Source of the DNA: Dipteris shenzhenensis
Taxonomy: Eukaryota; Polypodiophyta; Polypodiopsida; Gleicheniales
Assembly (NCBI GenBank): GCA_047967505.1
Contig: CM106538.1
DNA length: 64,000 nucleotides
Reading direction: 5' to 3' (one strand)
Shown here piece by piece: positions 22,148 through 33,456 of the stretch. Both the position numbers and the translations under genes were made by a program. How positions within the stretch are numbered: position 1 is the stretch's first letter; each line of letters starts with the position of its first letter. The notes beneath the pieces were generated by a model. The model was not told the DNA's origin and made no database searches. It saw only the letters and a list, made by a program, of their open reading frames with translations.

Positions 22148-22946
22148 TTTGAGGCATATGCAAAGTATTGTGACCATAGGATATGCTTTACATGGTCGAG
22201 GGAGCATTAAATACCATTTTTGCCTTAGTGTCATGCACAACCATCAAAAGACATAGTCCTAGGTGTGTTATTCAACAAGTGCTTATGTGATGAGAGTGCC
22301 ACTTTGCATGTAAGTAAATTCCATTGATTTTAAGATGCGTGCACAGTATTATGCTCATTGGATATGCTTTGCATTGTCGATAAAGCATAAAACACCATTT
22401 TTGTCTTACTATCATGCACAACCATAAAAAAACACGATCCTACATGTGTTATTCAAACAAGTACTTATCGGATGGGGGCACCACTTTGCACGCAAGTCAA
22501 TTTCAACTAGATTGATGTGTGTACAAAGTATTGTGCCCATCGGATATGTTTTGCATGGTCGATCACACATTATACACCGTTTTTCCCCTAGTGATATGCA
22601 CATCCGTTAAAAAACACGCTCTTAGGTGTGCCATCTGACCAAGTACTTATTGGATGGGTGTGCCTCTTTGCAAAAAATTCAATACCACCTAGGTTAAGGC
22701 ACAAGAAAAGTATTGTCCCATCGGATATGCTATGCATGGTCGATTGAGCATTAAATACCGTTATTGCCTTAGTGTCAAGCACATCCATAAAAAACACGGT
22801 CCTAAGTGTGTATTTTGAGGTGGGCTCAAAGTGTTTTAACCATCAGATACAATTTGCATTGTCAATCACATATTATAAACCATTTTCATCCTTGTGATAG
22901 CACTGTCGTCAAAAAATGCACTCCTAGGTGTGTTATTCGAACAAGT
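22148..22946 (-). repeat. 181-bp satellite block S2a, reverse orientation
   Basis: About 4.4 units. The landmark TCATGCACAACCAT and its variants recur at 22231, 22412, 22594 and 22775, spacing 181-182 bases. Units differ from each other by roughly 20%. Orientation is opposite to block S1. It is interrupted by element D in the middle of a unit, which resumes at 27037. Confidence 0.9.
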
Positions 22947-23183
22947 TGTTGAGAGTTCACGCTCAACATCATGTGATCATGTGTGCATAGCACCATCACG
23001 TGATCATATGTGCATAGCACTAACCTTATAGAGTGCTATAAAGGAAAGGGTTAGATCCCCTAACCCTAACCCTAAAAGGGTTTGTATATATTCTATTTTT
23101 TCAACTAATTCTAGTGTACAGTTAGTCATTTGTGGTGTGCTCTCTAGCTGTGCCCTCTCTCCTCATCTCCACTCTTCTCCTCT
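22947..23183 (+). repeat. Element D upstream LTR, truncated
   Basis: 237 of 257 bp. It begins TGTTGAGAGTTCACGC and includes tandem CCCTAA motifs near 23057-23075 followed by a TATA-like GTATATATTC near 23083. It ends abruptly at CTCCTCT, where gag sequence (AGGCAAAGGC) begins. Confidence 0.92.
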
Positions 23184-24213
23184 AGGCAAAGGCAGAAACA
23201 GAGGTAGATCATATCAGAAAAGTGGTCAAAATCAAAGTCAGAATCAGCATCAGCATCAGCAGCATCCTCAGCAACATCAAAATCAGCAAAGAGGAAATCA
23301 TTCCAACCGAGGAAGATTCCAAGGACGAGGGAATGCATCCACCAATGTGTCAAACATTCAATGCAACTATTGTCACAAGTTTGGACACTATGAAAGAGAT
23401 TGCCGCAAGAAGCAGTATGACCAAGGCGGTCAATCCAGCAGTAATCGAGGGAATTCCCGAGGAAGAGGAAATCATCGTGGTGGACATTCTAGTCACAGTC
23501 ATTTTGCAAATGAACATGGAAATATGTTTCTTGCAAGTGAGGAATTGCATCAGACTAATACAATGCACCTAGACACTGATTTCAATCCCAAAGAAGATTT
23601 CAGTTATCAAGTCGACCAAGTGGAACAGGATCCTTGGTACATCGACAGCGATGCATCATCTCATATGACAAATCATCAGGAATGGTTCACAGAAATGAAG
23701 CCATTAGAAGGTCAAAAGAATGTCATCTACACAGCAGACAATACACCGAATCCGGTTCAAGGGACAGGTGTTATCCCTATGAACAATTTCACTAGTACAA
23801 AAGGATTAGTCAAAGATGTGCTCTATGTTCCGAAGCTCAGCAAGAACCTTTTGTCAGTAGGTCAAATGACAGAACACAACTACATCATCTTCGACGGTGA
23901 TGAATGCACTATCAGAGACAAATCCAAAAGAGGTCAGCTAGTAGCAAAAGGTGTCAAGAAAGGACGCTTGTACAGGATGCTAGCTACAGTACCAGATAAG
24001 CATGCCATGTCAGCTCAAATGCAACAGATGCCACTATCTGCAAAATGGCACAAGAGATATGGTCATGTCAACTTCAAGTACTTGTTAGATCTCAGGAATC
24101 AGAATATGGCAATTGGGATTCCGAAGCTACAGTTTCTTGGAAAAATTTGTGAAGCATGCTGCTTCGGCAAACAAAAGCGAACCAACTTTGTCAGAAGTAC
24201 CTCTCGTGCATGA
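23184..24213 (+). pseudogene. Element D gag C-terminus, protease and pre-integrase
   Basis: The open frame includes LTR-derived codons from 23137, so the apparent start is artefactual. Gag remains as a Gln/His/Asn-rich, then Gly/Arg-rich linker around a zinc knuckle CNYCHKFGHYERDC (about 23363-23403). Protease reads WYIDSDASSHMTNHQEW. The usual D-S-G is D-S-D here, a GGT to GAT type change at 23650-23652 that should abolish the fold of the active site. Pre-integrase shows KWHKRYGHVNFKYLLDLRNQ and ICEACCFGKQKR. TGA at 24211-24213 closes it. Confidence 0.9.
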
Positions 24214-24966
24214 GGTATTCTTGATTTGATTCATACAGATGTATGGGGTTATGCCCAGACCCGCAGCATCAATGGTTCACTTTATTACTTGACCTTCATC
24301 GACGACTACAGCAGATATTGTTGGGTCTACTTTCTGAAAGAGAAATCTGAAGTGTTTGCCAGATTTCAAGAATTTAAAGCCATGGTAGAAAACCAAACAG
24401 GCAGAAAGATCAAGGTCATGAGATCAGACAGAGGAGGTGAATACATGTCTTCAGCCTTCATGAACTTTTGCAAAACTCATGGCATTCGAAGACAATTCAC
24501 ATGTGCAGATACTCCTCAGCAAAATGCAATAGCTGAAAGGAAGAATGGGACTTTAGCAGACAGTGCTAGAGCAATGCTTAGTGAAAAGCATCTTCCGAAT
24601 CAGTATTGGGTAGAAGCAATAGCTACAGCTAACTACTTGCTTAATCGGCTTCCTACCGAACCGATACAAGGAATGACTCCTTATGAAGCATTCACTGGAC
24701 ACAAGCCACGCATTGGGCATCTCCGCATATTTGGTTGCATAGCATATGCCCACATACATGATGATCATCGCAGGAAATTGGATGCGAAGTCACGCAAATG
24801 CATCATGGTTGGCTACAGTGAAGAAAGTAAAGCATACAAATTGTATGATCCCATCAACCGCAAAGTCATCATCTCCAGAGATGTAATCTTCGATGAGGAA
24901 TCAGAATGGAAAACCTCACCTACACAGGAGATAGAAGCATCGACTTCACAGTCATCTACAGAATAG
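24214..24966 (+). pseudogene. Element D integrase
   Basis: In frame with the preceding segment. Core motifs: LIHTDVWGYAQTRSINGS with the first Asp, FIDDYSRYCWVYFLKEKSEV, VMRSDRGGEYMSSAF, TPQQNAIAERKNGTLADSAR with the Glu, QYWVEAIATANYLLNRLP and LRIFGCIAYAHIHDDHR. It ends at TAG 24964-24966, probably a mutated Gln codon, and the frame continues directly into RT. D, D and E catalytic residues are all present. Confidence 0.92.
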
Positions 24967-26691
24967 GTTGATGAAGAAGAGCAAGAATTGCCAGCAACAC
25001 CCCAATCAGCGTCACAGCAGCTCAGACGGTCTACTAGGGAAAGCAGACCACCAGCCAGATTGACATATGCTCAGAAAGGCAAAGCAATTCAGGTGGAAAC
25101 CACCAACTATGCTCTTATGACTACCATCATGGCTACAGAAGAGCCAGTGTACTTCGAAGACGCAGTAGATAAGCCAGAATGGCAAACTGCAATGAATGAA
25201 GAAATGGATGCTTTGTATAAAAATAACACTTGGGAATTATGCGACCTTCCACTAGGAAAGAAGGCCATAGCCAACAAATGGGTATACAAAGTGAAGTACA
25301 ATCCAGATGGCAGTATTCAGAGATACAAAGCCAGATTAGTTGCAAAAGGATTTGCACAACAATATGGCCAAGATTATGATGAGACTTATGCTCCAGTAGC
25401 AAAGATGGATTCCATACGGTTCTTGATATCACTAGCGACACTCAGTAAATGGAATGTGTATCAGCTCGATGTCAAGAATGCATTTCTCAATGGTTATCTA
25501 GACGAGGAAGTCTACATGCAACAACCAGCCGGTTATGTTGAACCAAGACAGGAGAACAAGGTTTGCCATCTCAAGAAAAGTCTCTATGGCTTAAAGCAAG
25601 CACCCAGAAGTTGGTACAGCCGAATTGACACATATTTTGCTGATCTGGGATACATGAAGTCCAATGCAGATCATACTCTCTACTACAAAGTTCAAGGGGG
25701 AGATATTACTATTGCACTTTTGTACGTAGATGATCTGATTGTGACAGGAAGCAAGGATAGCTTCATCAAAAAGCTAAAACAAGACTTATCTACAGAGTTC
25801 GACATGAAAGATCTTGGACTTATGCACTATTGTCTTGGAATTGAGTTCTGGAGAGATTCAGATAGCACATTCATGAGTCAGCTCAAATATGTTGACAGTC
25901 TCCTAAAGAAGTTTCATATGGCAGATTGCAAGATTGCAGCCACTCCCATGGAACAGAGTTTGAAACTTACTAAAGATTCAGAAAAGCCTACAGTCAATGA
26001 CAGATACTACAGGCAACTCATTGGATCTCTTATATATCTGACAATCACACGGCCAGATATTTGTTATGTAGTAAGCTCACTAGCACAGTTTATGGCAAAT
26101 CCAAAACAGTCTCACTGGAATGCAGCCAAAAGAGTCTTGAGATACATCAGAGGTACAAGACAATTTGGGATAGAATACAGAGGAAGTCATCCACGGTTGC
26201 ATGGATACTGTGACAGTGACTATGCTGGAGATCATGAGACCAGGAGATCAACACAGGGATATGCATTTTTCCTTGGTCAAGGTGCTATATCATGGTTGTC
26301 AAACAAACAGCCAACTGTTTCTTTGTCTTGGACTGAAGCAGAATATAGAGCACTCACTACAGGTGCATGTGAGGCTATATGGCTCAGACGACTATTGTCA
26401 GAAACAGATTACTTTGATGAGTCAAAGCCAACAACAATATACTGTGATAATCAATCGGCTCAAGCATTGGCCAAAAATCCAGTATATCACTCCAGAACAA
26501 AGCACATTGATGTAAGAGAGCACTTCATCAGAGAAAGAGTGTTACTTGGTGACATCACACTGCAGCATTGTGATAGCAAACAAAATGTTGCAGACATCTT
26601 TACCAAACCACTCGGTAAAGAGCTATTCGAGAAACACCGACTAGCTCTTGGTTTGATGCAGAGGAAGGACATTCCCATTAAAGGGGTGTGA
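24967..26691 (+). pseudogene. Element D reverse transcriptase and RNase H
   Basis: A long intact stretch (567 codons from 24988). RT: WQTAMNEEMDALYKNNTWEL, KKAIANKWVYKVKYNPDG, YQLDVKNAFLNGYLDEEVYM, ALLYVDDLIVTGSKD with YVDD at 25722-25733, and KDLGLMHYCLGIEFW. RNase H: LHGYCDSDYAGDHETRRSTQ, SNKQPTVSLSWTEAEYRALT (the usual second Ser of SLSSTEAEY is Trp), YCDNQSAQALAKNP and RTKHIDVREHFIRE, ending NVADIFTKPLGKELFEKHR. It stops at TGA 26689-26691, before a purine tract GAGGGAAGG next to the LTR. This domain pair alone could still fold. Confidence 0.93.
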
Positions 26692-26779
26692 TGGAATGTA
26701 ATGCTCAGTCCTTCTTCGATTCCCCAGAATCATCATCTTGAGGGAAGGCCTACTTCATGATGTTGATCTTGAGGGAAGG

Positions 26780-27036
26780 TGTTGAGAGTTCACGCTCAAC
26801 ATCATGTGATCATGTGTGCATAGCACCATCACGTGATCATATGTGCATAGCACTAACCTTATAGAGTGCTATAAAGGAAAGGGTTAGATCCCCTAACCCT
26901 AACCCTAAAAGGGTTTGTATATATTCTATTTTTTCAACTAATTCTAGTGTACAGTTAGTCATTTGTGGTGTGCTCTCTAGCTGTGCCCTCTCTCCTCATC
27001 TCCACTCTTCTCCTCTCCCCTCTTCATATTTTGTCA
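26780..27036 (+). repeat. Element D downstream LTR
   Basis: 257 bp, TGTTG...TGTCA, followed by TSD CAAGT and then the remainder of the split satellite unit. The preceding GAGGGAAGG at 26771-26779 is the likely polypurine tract; a second identical-looking copy lies about 40 bases upstream. Confidence 0.94.
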
Positions 27037-28073
27037 CAAGTACTTATGGTATGGGCGTTTCACTTTGCATGAAACTCAACACCACATAGGTTGAGGCATA
27101 TGAAAAGTATTGTGACCATCGGATATGATTTACATAGGCAATCATGCATTATACACCTTTTCTGCCTTAGTGTCATGCACAACTGTAAAAAAAACACGGT
27201 CCTAGATGTGTTATTTGAACAAGCACTTATGGGATGGGTATGTCACTTTGCATGTAAGTCAAATCCACCTATTTCAATGTGTGTGAAAAGTATTGCGGCC
27301 ATCTGATATACTTTGCATTGTCAATCAAGCACAAAACACCGTTTTTGCCTTAGTATAATGCACAACCATTAAAAAATGATCCTAGGTGTGTTATTGAAAC
27401 AAGTACTTATTGAATGGGGCTCCACTTTGCACGCAAGTCAAGTTCAACTAGGTTGAGGTGCGTGCAAAGTATTGTGCCCATCGTATATGCTTTGCATGGT
27501 CGATCACGCATTATACACCATTTTTCCCCTAGTGTTATGCACATCCATAAAAAAACATGCTCTTAGGTGTGTTATCCGATCAAGTACTTATCGTATGGGT
27601 GTGCCTCTTTGCCAAAAAGTTGATACCACCTAGGTTGAGGTGCAAGTAAAGTATTGTGCTTATCGGATATGCATTGCATGGTCGATTGAGCATTAAATAC
27701 CGTTTTTGCCTTAGTATCAAGCACATCCATAAAAAAACACGCTCCTAGGTGTGTTATTTGATCAAGTACTTATGGGATGGACACCCCACTTTGTATGAAA
27801 CTCAATAACACCTAGGTGCATGGTAGACTGCACATAAAACACCATTTGTGCCTCAGTGTCATGCACAATCATTAAAAAACATGCTTTTAAGTGTGTTATC
27901 CGACCAAGTGCTTATCGGATGGTTGTACCACTTTGCATGCAATTCAATACCACGACTTTGGAGGTGCATGAAAATTATTATGTCCATCGGATATGCTTTG
28001 CACGGTCGAGGGAGCATTAAATACCGTTTTTTCCTTAGTGTCATGCACAACCATCAAAAAACACAGTCCTAGG
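27037..28073 (-). repeat. 181-bp satellite block S2b, reverse orientation
   Basis: Continues S2a after element D: nearly six units with landmarks TCATGCACAAC and its variants about every 180 bases. A unit near 27790-27860 is shortened. Ends at 28073 where element E is inserted (TSD CTAGG). Confidence 0.9.
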
Positions 28074-28426
28074 TGTTGAGATATCGAGCTCCAATCACGA
28101 TATGCTAGGGTGACCGTTGTGTATTTATGTCACTGACTTGTTAGCTGGAGATGCGGTTGGTACACCGCTCACGAATAATAGCTGGATGATAGCTATCCTT
28201 ATCTACACTAGTTCGTGGCTCAGTTAGTATGCCACCTTAGTTAGTTGAGTTTGGTTTTGAGACCCACATATAGGGTTCTTCTATTTCTTTGTATTAGAGT
28301 TCTTTTGGCTTACATAACTAAGAAGAGGAAAACTATTTTCAGCCTCCACCTTCGTGTGTATTCCCCCATTGTGCATGTGAGAAAGCCGCAAGTGAGACTC
28401 CTTCCCTCTCTCCCACAATCTTCACA
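28074..28426 (+). repeat. Element E upstream (5') LTR
   Basis: 353 bp, TGTTGAGATATCGAGCTCC...CTTCACA. Borders the primer site at 28427. Confidence 0.94.
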
Positions 28427-28439
28427 TGGTATCAGAGCC
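28427..28439 (+). other. Element E primer-binding site (initiator Met tRNA)
   Basis: TGGTATCAGAGCC directly after the LTR. The leader from 28440 to the gag start at 28970 has no ORF that I recognise. Confidence 0.93.
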
Positions 28440-28969
28440 TTGTTCGTGGTAAGGAGCTCAAGAAAGCAAGCCAAGTTCGTGGTGTCCTGGTAAGAGGACC
28501 AGTGTTGCTTTCCTATTTCGAGTTTGGGAGCAAATCTCTGCAGGTAGCACAGCCAGAAGTGCAAGAGTGCAATGTCTCAGATTGAGACACCCTTCGCAGT
28601 GTGGCGAGAGCGCAGTATATGCTGCGGGTAAGGGCAAAGCCCTTGGTGACGTTATTTTTCTGATTCGAGGTCATTTCGGGGCCCGTTTTGGAGACGGAAG
28701 TTCTCCGCAGGCACTCAAAAAAAGGCCCTGTTTTTGCTGTGCGACCACTGTTCTGCAGGTCGGTGAAAAGTTGTCACAGAAATTGCATCGTATGCCTGTG
28801 TGCAGAGATATTGGGAGTTGCAGATTCATGCCTATTGCCTCTTGATGCAAAATCGTCACTATGAAGTGACTGTGTAGTGAAATACCACTTTCGTCAGTTT
28901 TGCAGATCTGCCCGTGTGAGGCAAAAGCTGTGTTTTTTGTAGTGACAGAATATTTTGCAGTGTTCTGTA

Positions 28970-29364
28970 ATGGCATCTGATTCTCTTTCATAGATTGTCA
29001 CTGAAAAGCTTGACAAGAACAACTTCTAGGCATGGAAGTTTAGAATGACGAATTTCTTGATGGGAAAAGGCTATTGGGAATTCATTACAGGAAATGAAGA
29101 AGAACCTGTTCTTCCTAATGTTCCCAGTCAACAGGAAATGCAGGCATTTAAAAAATGGCATGAGAGAGCCAGGAAAGTTATGTACTGGCTGTCTATCAGT
29201 ATTTCGGACTCCATGATTGTGCATATTCAGGATGCAAATACGCCAAAGGAGGCATGGGATACTTTGGCAAAAATGTATAGCACAAATACGCAAGCCAGGA
29301 AAATGCAACTCAAACAGGAGTTGTACAATGTGCAGAGAGAAAATTTGAGCATAAATGACTCCAC
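28970..29364 (+). pseudogene. Element E gag N-terminal part
   Basis: ATG at 28970 gives MASDSLS, then TAG 28991-28993 (CAG in B and CAC in F at that position), KLDKNNF, then TAG 29027-29029 at the same codon as in element B. The open remainder from 29045 shows MTNFLMGKGYWEFITGNEEE and WLSISISDSMIVHIQDA. A missing base near 29358 (NDS-T instead of NDYHMKVK) shifts the frame. Confidence 0.88.
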
Positions 29365-30827
29365 ATGAAAGTGAAGAAAATTGTAGATGCACTTGCTTCC
29401 ATTGGGTCACCAGTGGATGATGACGATTTGGTTTCTGTGACCTTGAATGGTCTAGGAAAGGATTATGCACAATTCCGGACATCCATTGCCGTCCGTGAAA
29501 AATTTCCAGATTTTGAGGAGTTGATTGCTCTTCTAATTTCTGAAGAGCAAAGAAATGGGGGTGCATCTTCTTCAGTAGGAACTTCAAAAGAAACTGCCTT
29601 CTACTCAAATGCTGGTAGAGGTAGAGGCAGAGGTAGAGGAGGTTGAACTGCAGGCCATGGTAGAAATCAGAATATGCAGCAAACGCAAGAAAACCAGTCC
29701 TATGCAAGAGGACGTGGTAACTCTAGAGGCAGGGGGAGCTAAAGAGGCCGTGGTGGATGGCAGAGAAGCCAAAATGCAAACAGCAATGTTGAATGCTACT
29801 ATTGTGGCAAAATGGGTCATATGGCTAAGGACTGCTACAAAAAGCAGTATGACATTATGAATGGAAAATTGCAGCAAGGCAATTATGCATCTTCTAGCAG
29901 GCAGGGTGATAACAGAAATGAGCATCTATTTATGGTGCAGCATATGACCAATTCTGTGACAAGTGCAGAAGAACAAAATGATGTGTGGTATGTTGACTCA
30001 GGTGCATCAAACCACATGACAGGTCATGCAGAATGGATGCAAGATACAAGGAAAATGGAAAAGCCAGGATTTGTGGAGACTGGTGATGATACTGCACATC
30101 CTATTGTGCAGATTGGCAAAATTCCTTTGTCTATGCAAGAAGGGAAAAAGAAATACTTGTCTGATGTATTTTATGTCCCGAACATCGCCAAGAACCTGGT
30201 CTCTGTTGGTCAGATGGTTGAGCAGGGCTTGCAGGTCAGATTTAATCCTCATGGATGCTTTGTTGAGGATATGAAAAATAACGGTCGCTTGATAGCAAAA
30301 GGAAAGAAGAAGGGTAGGATGTTTACGTTGGATGCAGACATGCTTGAATTGAGTGCAGCAATGTTTGCACATGGGACCGGTGTAGTTGCAGATATTGATA
30401 TCTGGCACAAACGCATTGGTCATGTTAATATACAGCGACTTAAATCAATGCAAGCCCAAAATATTGTTGTAGGATTGCCTAAATTCAAGGTTGCAGAAAT
30501 GCACAAGGTTTGTGAAGCTTGTCAATTTGGGAAACAGGCAAGGAAACCTTTTCCTACGCATGTCCAAGAGAGTGAAAAGCCATTGGAATTAATCCACTCT
30601 GATGTGTGGACTACAAAAGCTGCATCTATTGGAGGCTGTCACTATTTTGTCACATTTATTGATGACTTCAGCAGAAAACTTTGGGTGTATTTTATGAAAA
30701 AGAAAAGTGAAGTGTTTGGGCACTTCAAAGCTTTTAAAGCTATGGTTGAAAAGGAAACAGGCCTGCAAAAAAAATGCCTAAGGTCAGATGGAGGGGGAGA
30801 GTACCTCTCAAATGAGTTTGCATGGCA
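29365..30827 (+). pseudogene. Element E gag C-terminus, protease and integrase core
   Basis: Resumes as MKVKKIVDALASIGSPVDDD. Stops are TGA 29644-29646 (CGA in relatives) and TAA 29740-29742 (CAA). Zinc knuckle CYYCGKMGHMAKDC, protease WYVDSGASNHMTGHAEW, pre-integrase [10 protein letters not shown] and integrase [16 protein letters not shown] and FIDDFSRKLWVYF are intact. After GGGEYLSNEFA a deletion of about 200 bp removes roughly 66 residues that in B and F include the catalytic Glu and [13 protein letters not shown] duplicated CATGGCATGAC marks the junction, suggesting template switching. Confidence 0.9.
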
Positions 30828-31905
30828 TGACTCCCACTGCAGCAATACATGGCATGACGCGAGAGGAGATGTATACTGGTAGGAAACCAAATATTTCTCA
30901 TCTGAAGATTTTTGGTTGCATTGCCTATGTCCATGTGCCAGATGAGTTGAGGTCCAAGTTGGATCCAAAAGCTGAGAAGTGCGTCTTTATTGGTTATTCT
31001 CTGCAGCAAAAAGGGTATAGATGCTATAACCCTTCTACACGAAAGTTCACAGTGAGCAGAGATGTTGTTTTGGATGAGATGAGCAGCTGGTATAAACCAG
31101 TAAATGTGATGATTGATGTAGATGCACAAAATGGTAGTGCTGCACAGAATGCACAGCAGCAATCACAAAATATCAGTGGACTTGGAGTGTCCTCTACCAG
31201 TGGTTCACATACTTCGCCATGGACAGGCAGATTGAGATCAGGAGAATCCCCTCAAGGCAATGCAGAGAGTGGTACGCAAGTATCACGAAAAGGAAAAGAG
31301 AAGGTAGATCAGCCCATTTTTGATGTGAATGCAGGTCACTCTTGTGTGGATGGTGAATCCAGTGGCTCAGAGCAGAGCATTGATGATGAGTTGGGTATTC
31401 CTTCTGTTGTTACACCTAGAGTAAGGAAGACCAGGGATGTTTTGAGAGCACCTGGAAGTGAGCCTATTTTGCGCAGGTCTACCAGGGTTAGGTATCCTGT
31501 GGATAGGCTGAAATATGATGGATTTACAGCCATTCACTATGCCTATATGGTCAAAGTGATACAGGAACCAGAACCCACTTCTTTTGAGCAAGCCATGGGA
31601 AATGAGAAATGGGAGAAAGCCATGGATGAAGAAATGGATGCCTTGGATGCTAATGCTACATGGGAATTGGTGCCTTTGCCTAAAGGCAAGAATGCAATTG
31701 GTTGTAAGTGGGTTTATAAGATCAAGCACAATGCAGATGGTTCTGTGAATAGATACAAGGCAAGATTAGTTGTCAAGGGGTATGCACAGACATATGGCAT
31801 TGATTATGAAGAAACTTTCAGCCCGGTTGCAAGGATGTCAACTATAAGATTAGCCATTTCTATGGCTGCATCAAAGGGATGGTCTTTACATTAGATGGAT
31901 GGCAT
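30828..31905 (+). pseudogene. Element E integrase C-terminus and start of RT
   Basis: Reads [40 protein letters not shown], the Ser/Gln-rich linker, then [20 protein letters not shown] and [14 protein letters not shown]. It ends at TAG 31892-31894 (CAG in LHQMDVKN of relatives). Straight after, about 16 bases are missing in the region coding VKNAFLHG, removing part of RT motif A context. Confidence 0.88.
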
Positions 31906-33143
31906 GGTGATTTGCAAAAAGAGGTCTTTATGGAGCAGCCAGCAGGTTATGTTCATGCTATTCATCCCGAGTTTGTTTGCAGAGGTTGAAGAAAGCCTTG
32001 TATGGCTTGAAGCAAGCACCTAGAGCATGGTCTGACAAGATAGGACAGTATCTTGTCACTATTGGCTTTCAGATTTCCAAGGCAGATTTCTCACTCTATG
32101 TGAGAAAAATAGAGAAAGGGATTATGCTGCTGGTCATTTATGTTGATGATTTGATCATCACAGGTGATAGTGATGAAGATATCCTTCATGTGAAAATGTT
32201 ATTGAGGCAGAAGTTTGAGATGAAGGATTTGGGAGAGCTGCGTTATTTCTTGGGCATTGAGGTGATTAGATCACCAAGTGGGATACAGCTCTTGCAGAGG
32301 CAGTATGGATTGGACATGCTGTCCAAATATGGGATGACAGGCTGTAAGCCTATTTCAGTTCCTTTGGAGCAGAATGTGAAGCTGAGCGCAGATGCAGGTG
32401 AGCTTCTGGAGGACCCTACTATGTATAGATGCATAGTAGGAAGTTTGATTTACATGACTATTACCAGGCTAGATTTGAGCTATGCTATTGGGTTGGTAAG
32501 TCAGTTTATGCAGGCTCCAAGGAAACCGCATTTGGATGCGGCTAGACGCATACTCAGGTATGTGAAGTCCACATTGCAGTATGGACTATTTTATGAGGCT
32601 GGGGTTCAGATACAGTTGCATGGATACACTGATGCTGATTGGGCTGGTAGTATTTCAGATAGACGATTTACCAGTGGATATGTGTCCTCTTTTGGGAGTG
32701 CTGCAGTCACTTGGAGCAGCAAGAAACAGCCTACAGTTGCCTTGTCGAGCACAGAGGCTGAGTACAGGAGGGGTGCAGCAATGGCTGCATGTGAGGTAGC
32801 TTGGTTGCATAAGCTACTTTATAATATGCATCAGTCTACAGATGGGCCGGTTGTCATTTATTGTGACAACATGAGCAGTATACATTTGGCAAAGAACCCA
32901 GTCTTTCATGCTAGAACAAAGCACATTGAGGTGCATTATCACTATGTACGAGAGAAGGTTTTACTAGGTCTTATTGATCTAGTTTATGTCAGCACAGAGG
33001 ATCAGGTAGCTGACATCTTCACAAAAGCATTGGGCGCAGAGAAGGTGCGCAAGTTTAGAGACCTGCTTGGTATGCAGGAATTGGGATTGAGCTCGAGGGG
33101 GAGTGTTGAGATATCGAGCTCCAATCATGATATGCCAGGGTGA
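31906..33143 (+). pseudogene. Element E RT C-terminal half and RNase H
   Basis: After an extra AG near 31983 the frame reads [57 protein letters not shown], then RNase H GYTDADWAGSISDRRFTSGY, KKQPTVALSSTEAEY with an inserted Arg codon (YRRGAA), and HARTKHIEVHYHYVREK. The frame ends inside the LTR at 33143 with SSRGSVEISSS. The terminal DIFTKALGAEK motif is intact. Confidence 0.9.
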
Positions 33144-33456
33144 CCATTGTGTATTTATGTCACTGACTTTTTAGCTGGAGATGCGGTTGGTACACCGCTC
33201 ACGAATAATAGCTGGATGACAGCTATTCTTATCTACACTAGTTCGTGGCTCAGTTAGTATGCCACCTTAGTTAGTTGAGTTTGGTTTTGAGACCCACATA
33301 TAGGGTTCTTCTATTTCTTTGTATTAGAGTTCTTTTGGCTTACACAACTAAGAAGAGGAAAATTGTTTTCAGCCTCCACCTTCGTGTGTATTCCCCCATT
33401 GTGCATGTGAGAAAGCTGCAAGTGAGACTCCTTCCCTCTCTCCCACAATCTTCACA
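33104..33456 (+). repeat. Element E downstream (3') LTR
   Basis: 353 bp. Preceded by the purine tract GAGGGGGAG at 33095-33103 and followed by TSD CTAGG. Confidence 0.94.

Larger units (their letters stand above)
22947..27036 (+). mobile_element. Element D: internally deleted copia retrotransposon in satellite, LTRs identical by eye
   Basis: TSD CAAGT at 22942-22946 and 27037-27041 interrupts one satellite unit cleanly. The downstream LTR is 257 bp (26780-27036). The upstream LTR retains only its first 237 bp (22947-23183) and is fused to the middle of gag, so the LTR end, primer site, leader and gag N-terminus are gone. No difference was seen in the shared 237 bp. The rest is one frame with two nonsense codons and an altered protease triad. 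It is among the youngest insertions here, yet grossly defective. Confidence 0.93.
28074..33456 (+). mobile_element. Element E: Tnt1-like copia retrotransposon in satellite
   Basis: 5.38 kb with 353-bp LTRs (28074-28426, 33104-33456), perfect TSD CTAGG (28069-28073, 33457-33461), iMet primer site and purine tract. The LTRs differ at about ten positions, roughly 3%. It belongs to the family of B and F. The coding region has at least five nonsense codons, a 1-bp loss in gag, a deletion of about 200 bp in integrase and further indels in RT. Inactive. Removing it rejoins a satellite unit perfectly. Confidence 0.95.

Noticed and set aside
23057-23080. Tandem CCCTAA as an interstitial telomere
   Set aside because: Only two to three repeats, and present in both LTRs of element D, so it belongs to the LTR promoter region.
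23137-23183. Start codon and N-terminus of the element D ORF
   Set aside because: These codons lie in the LTR and are fused to gag by deletion; they are not a genuine N-terminus.
1-28073. Regularly spaced repeats as a CRISPR array
   Set aside because: Whole 181-bp units are repeated with no unique spacers, and the setting is a plant genome.
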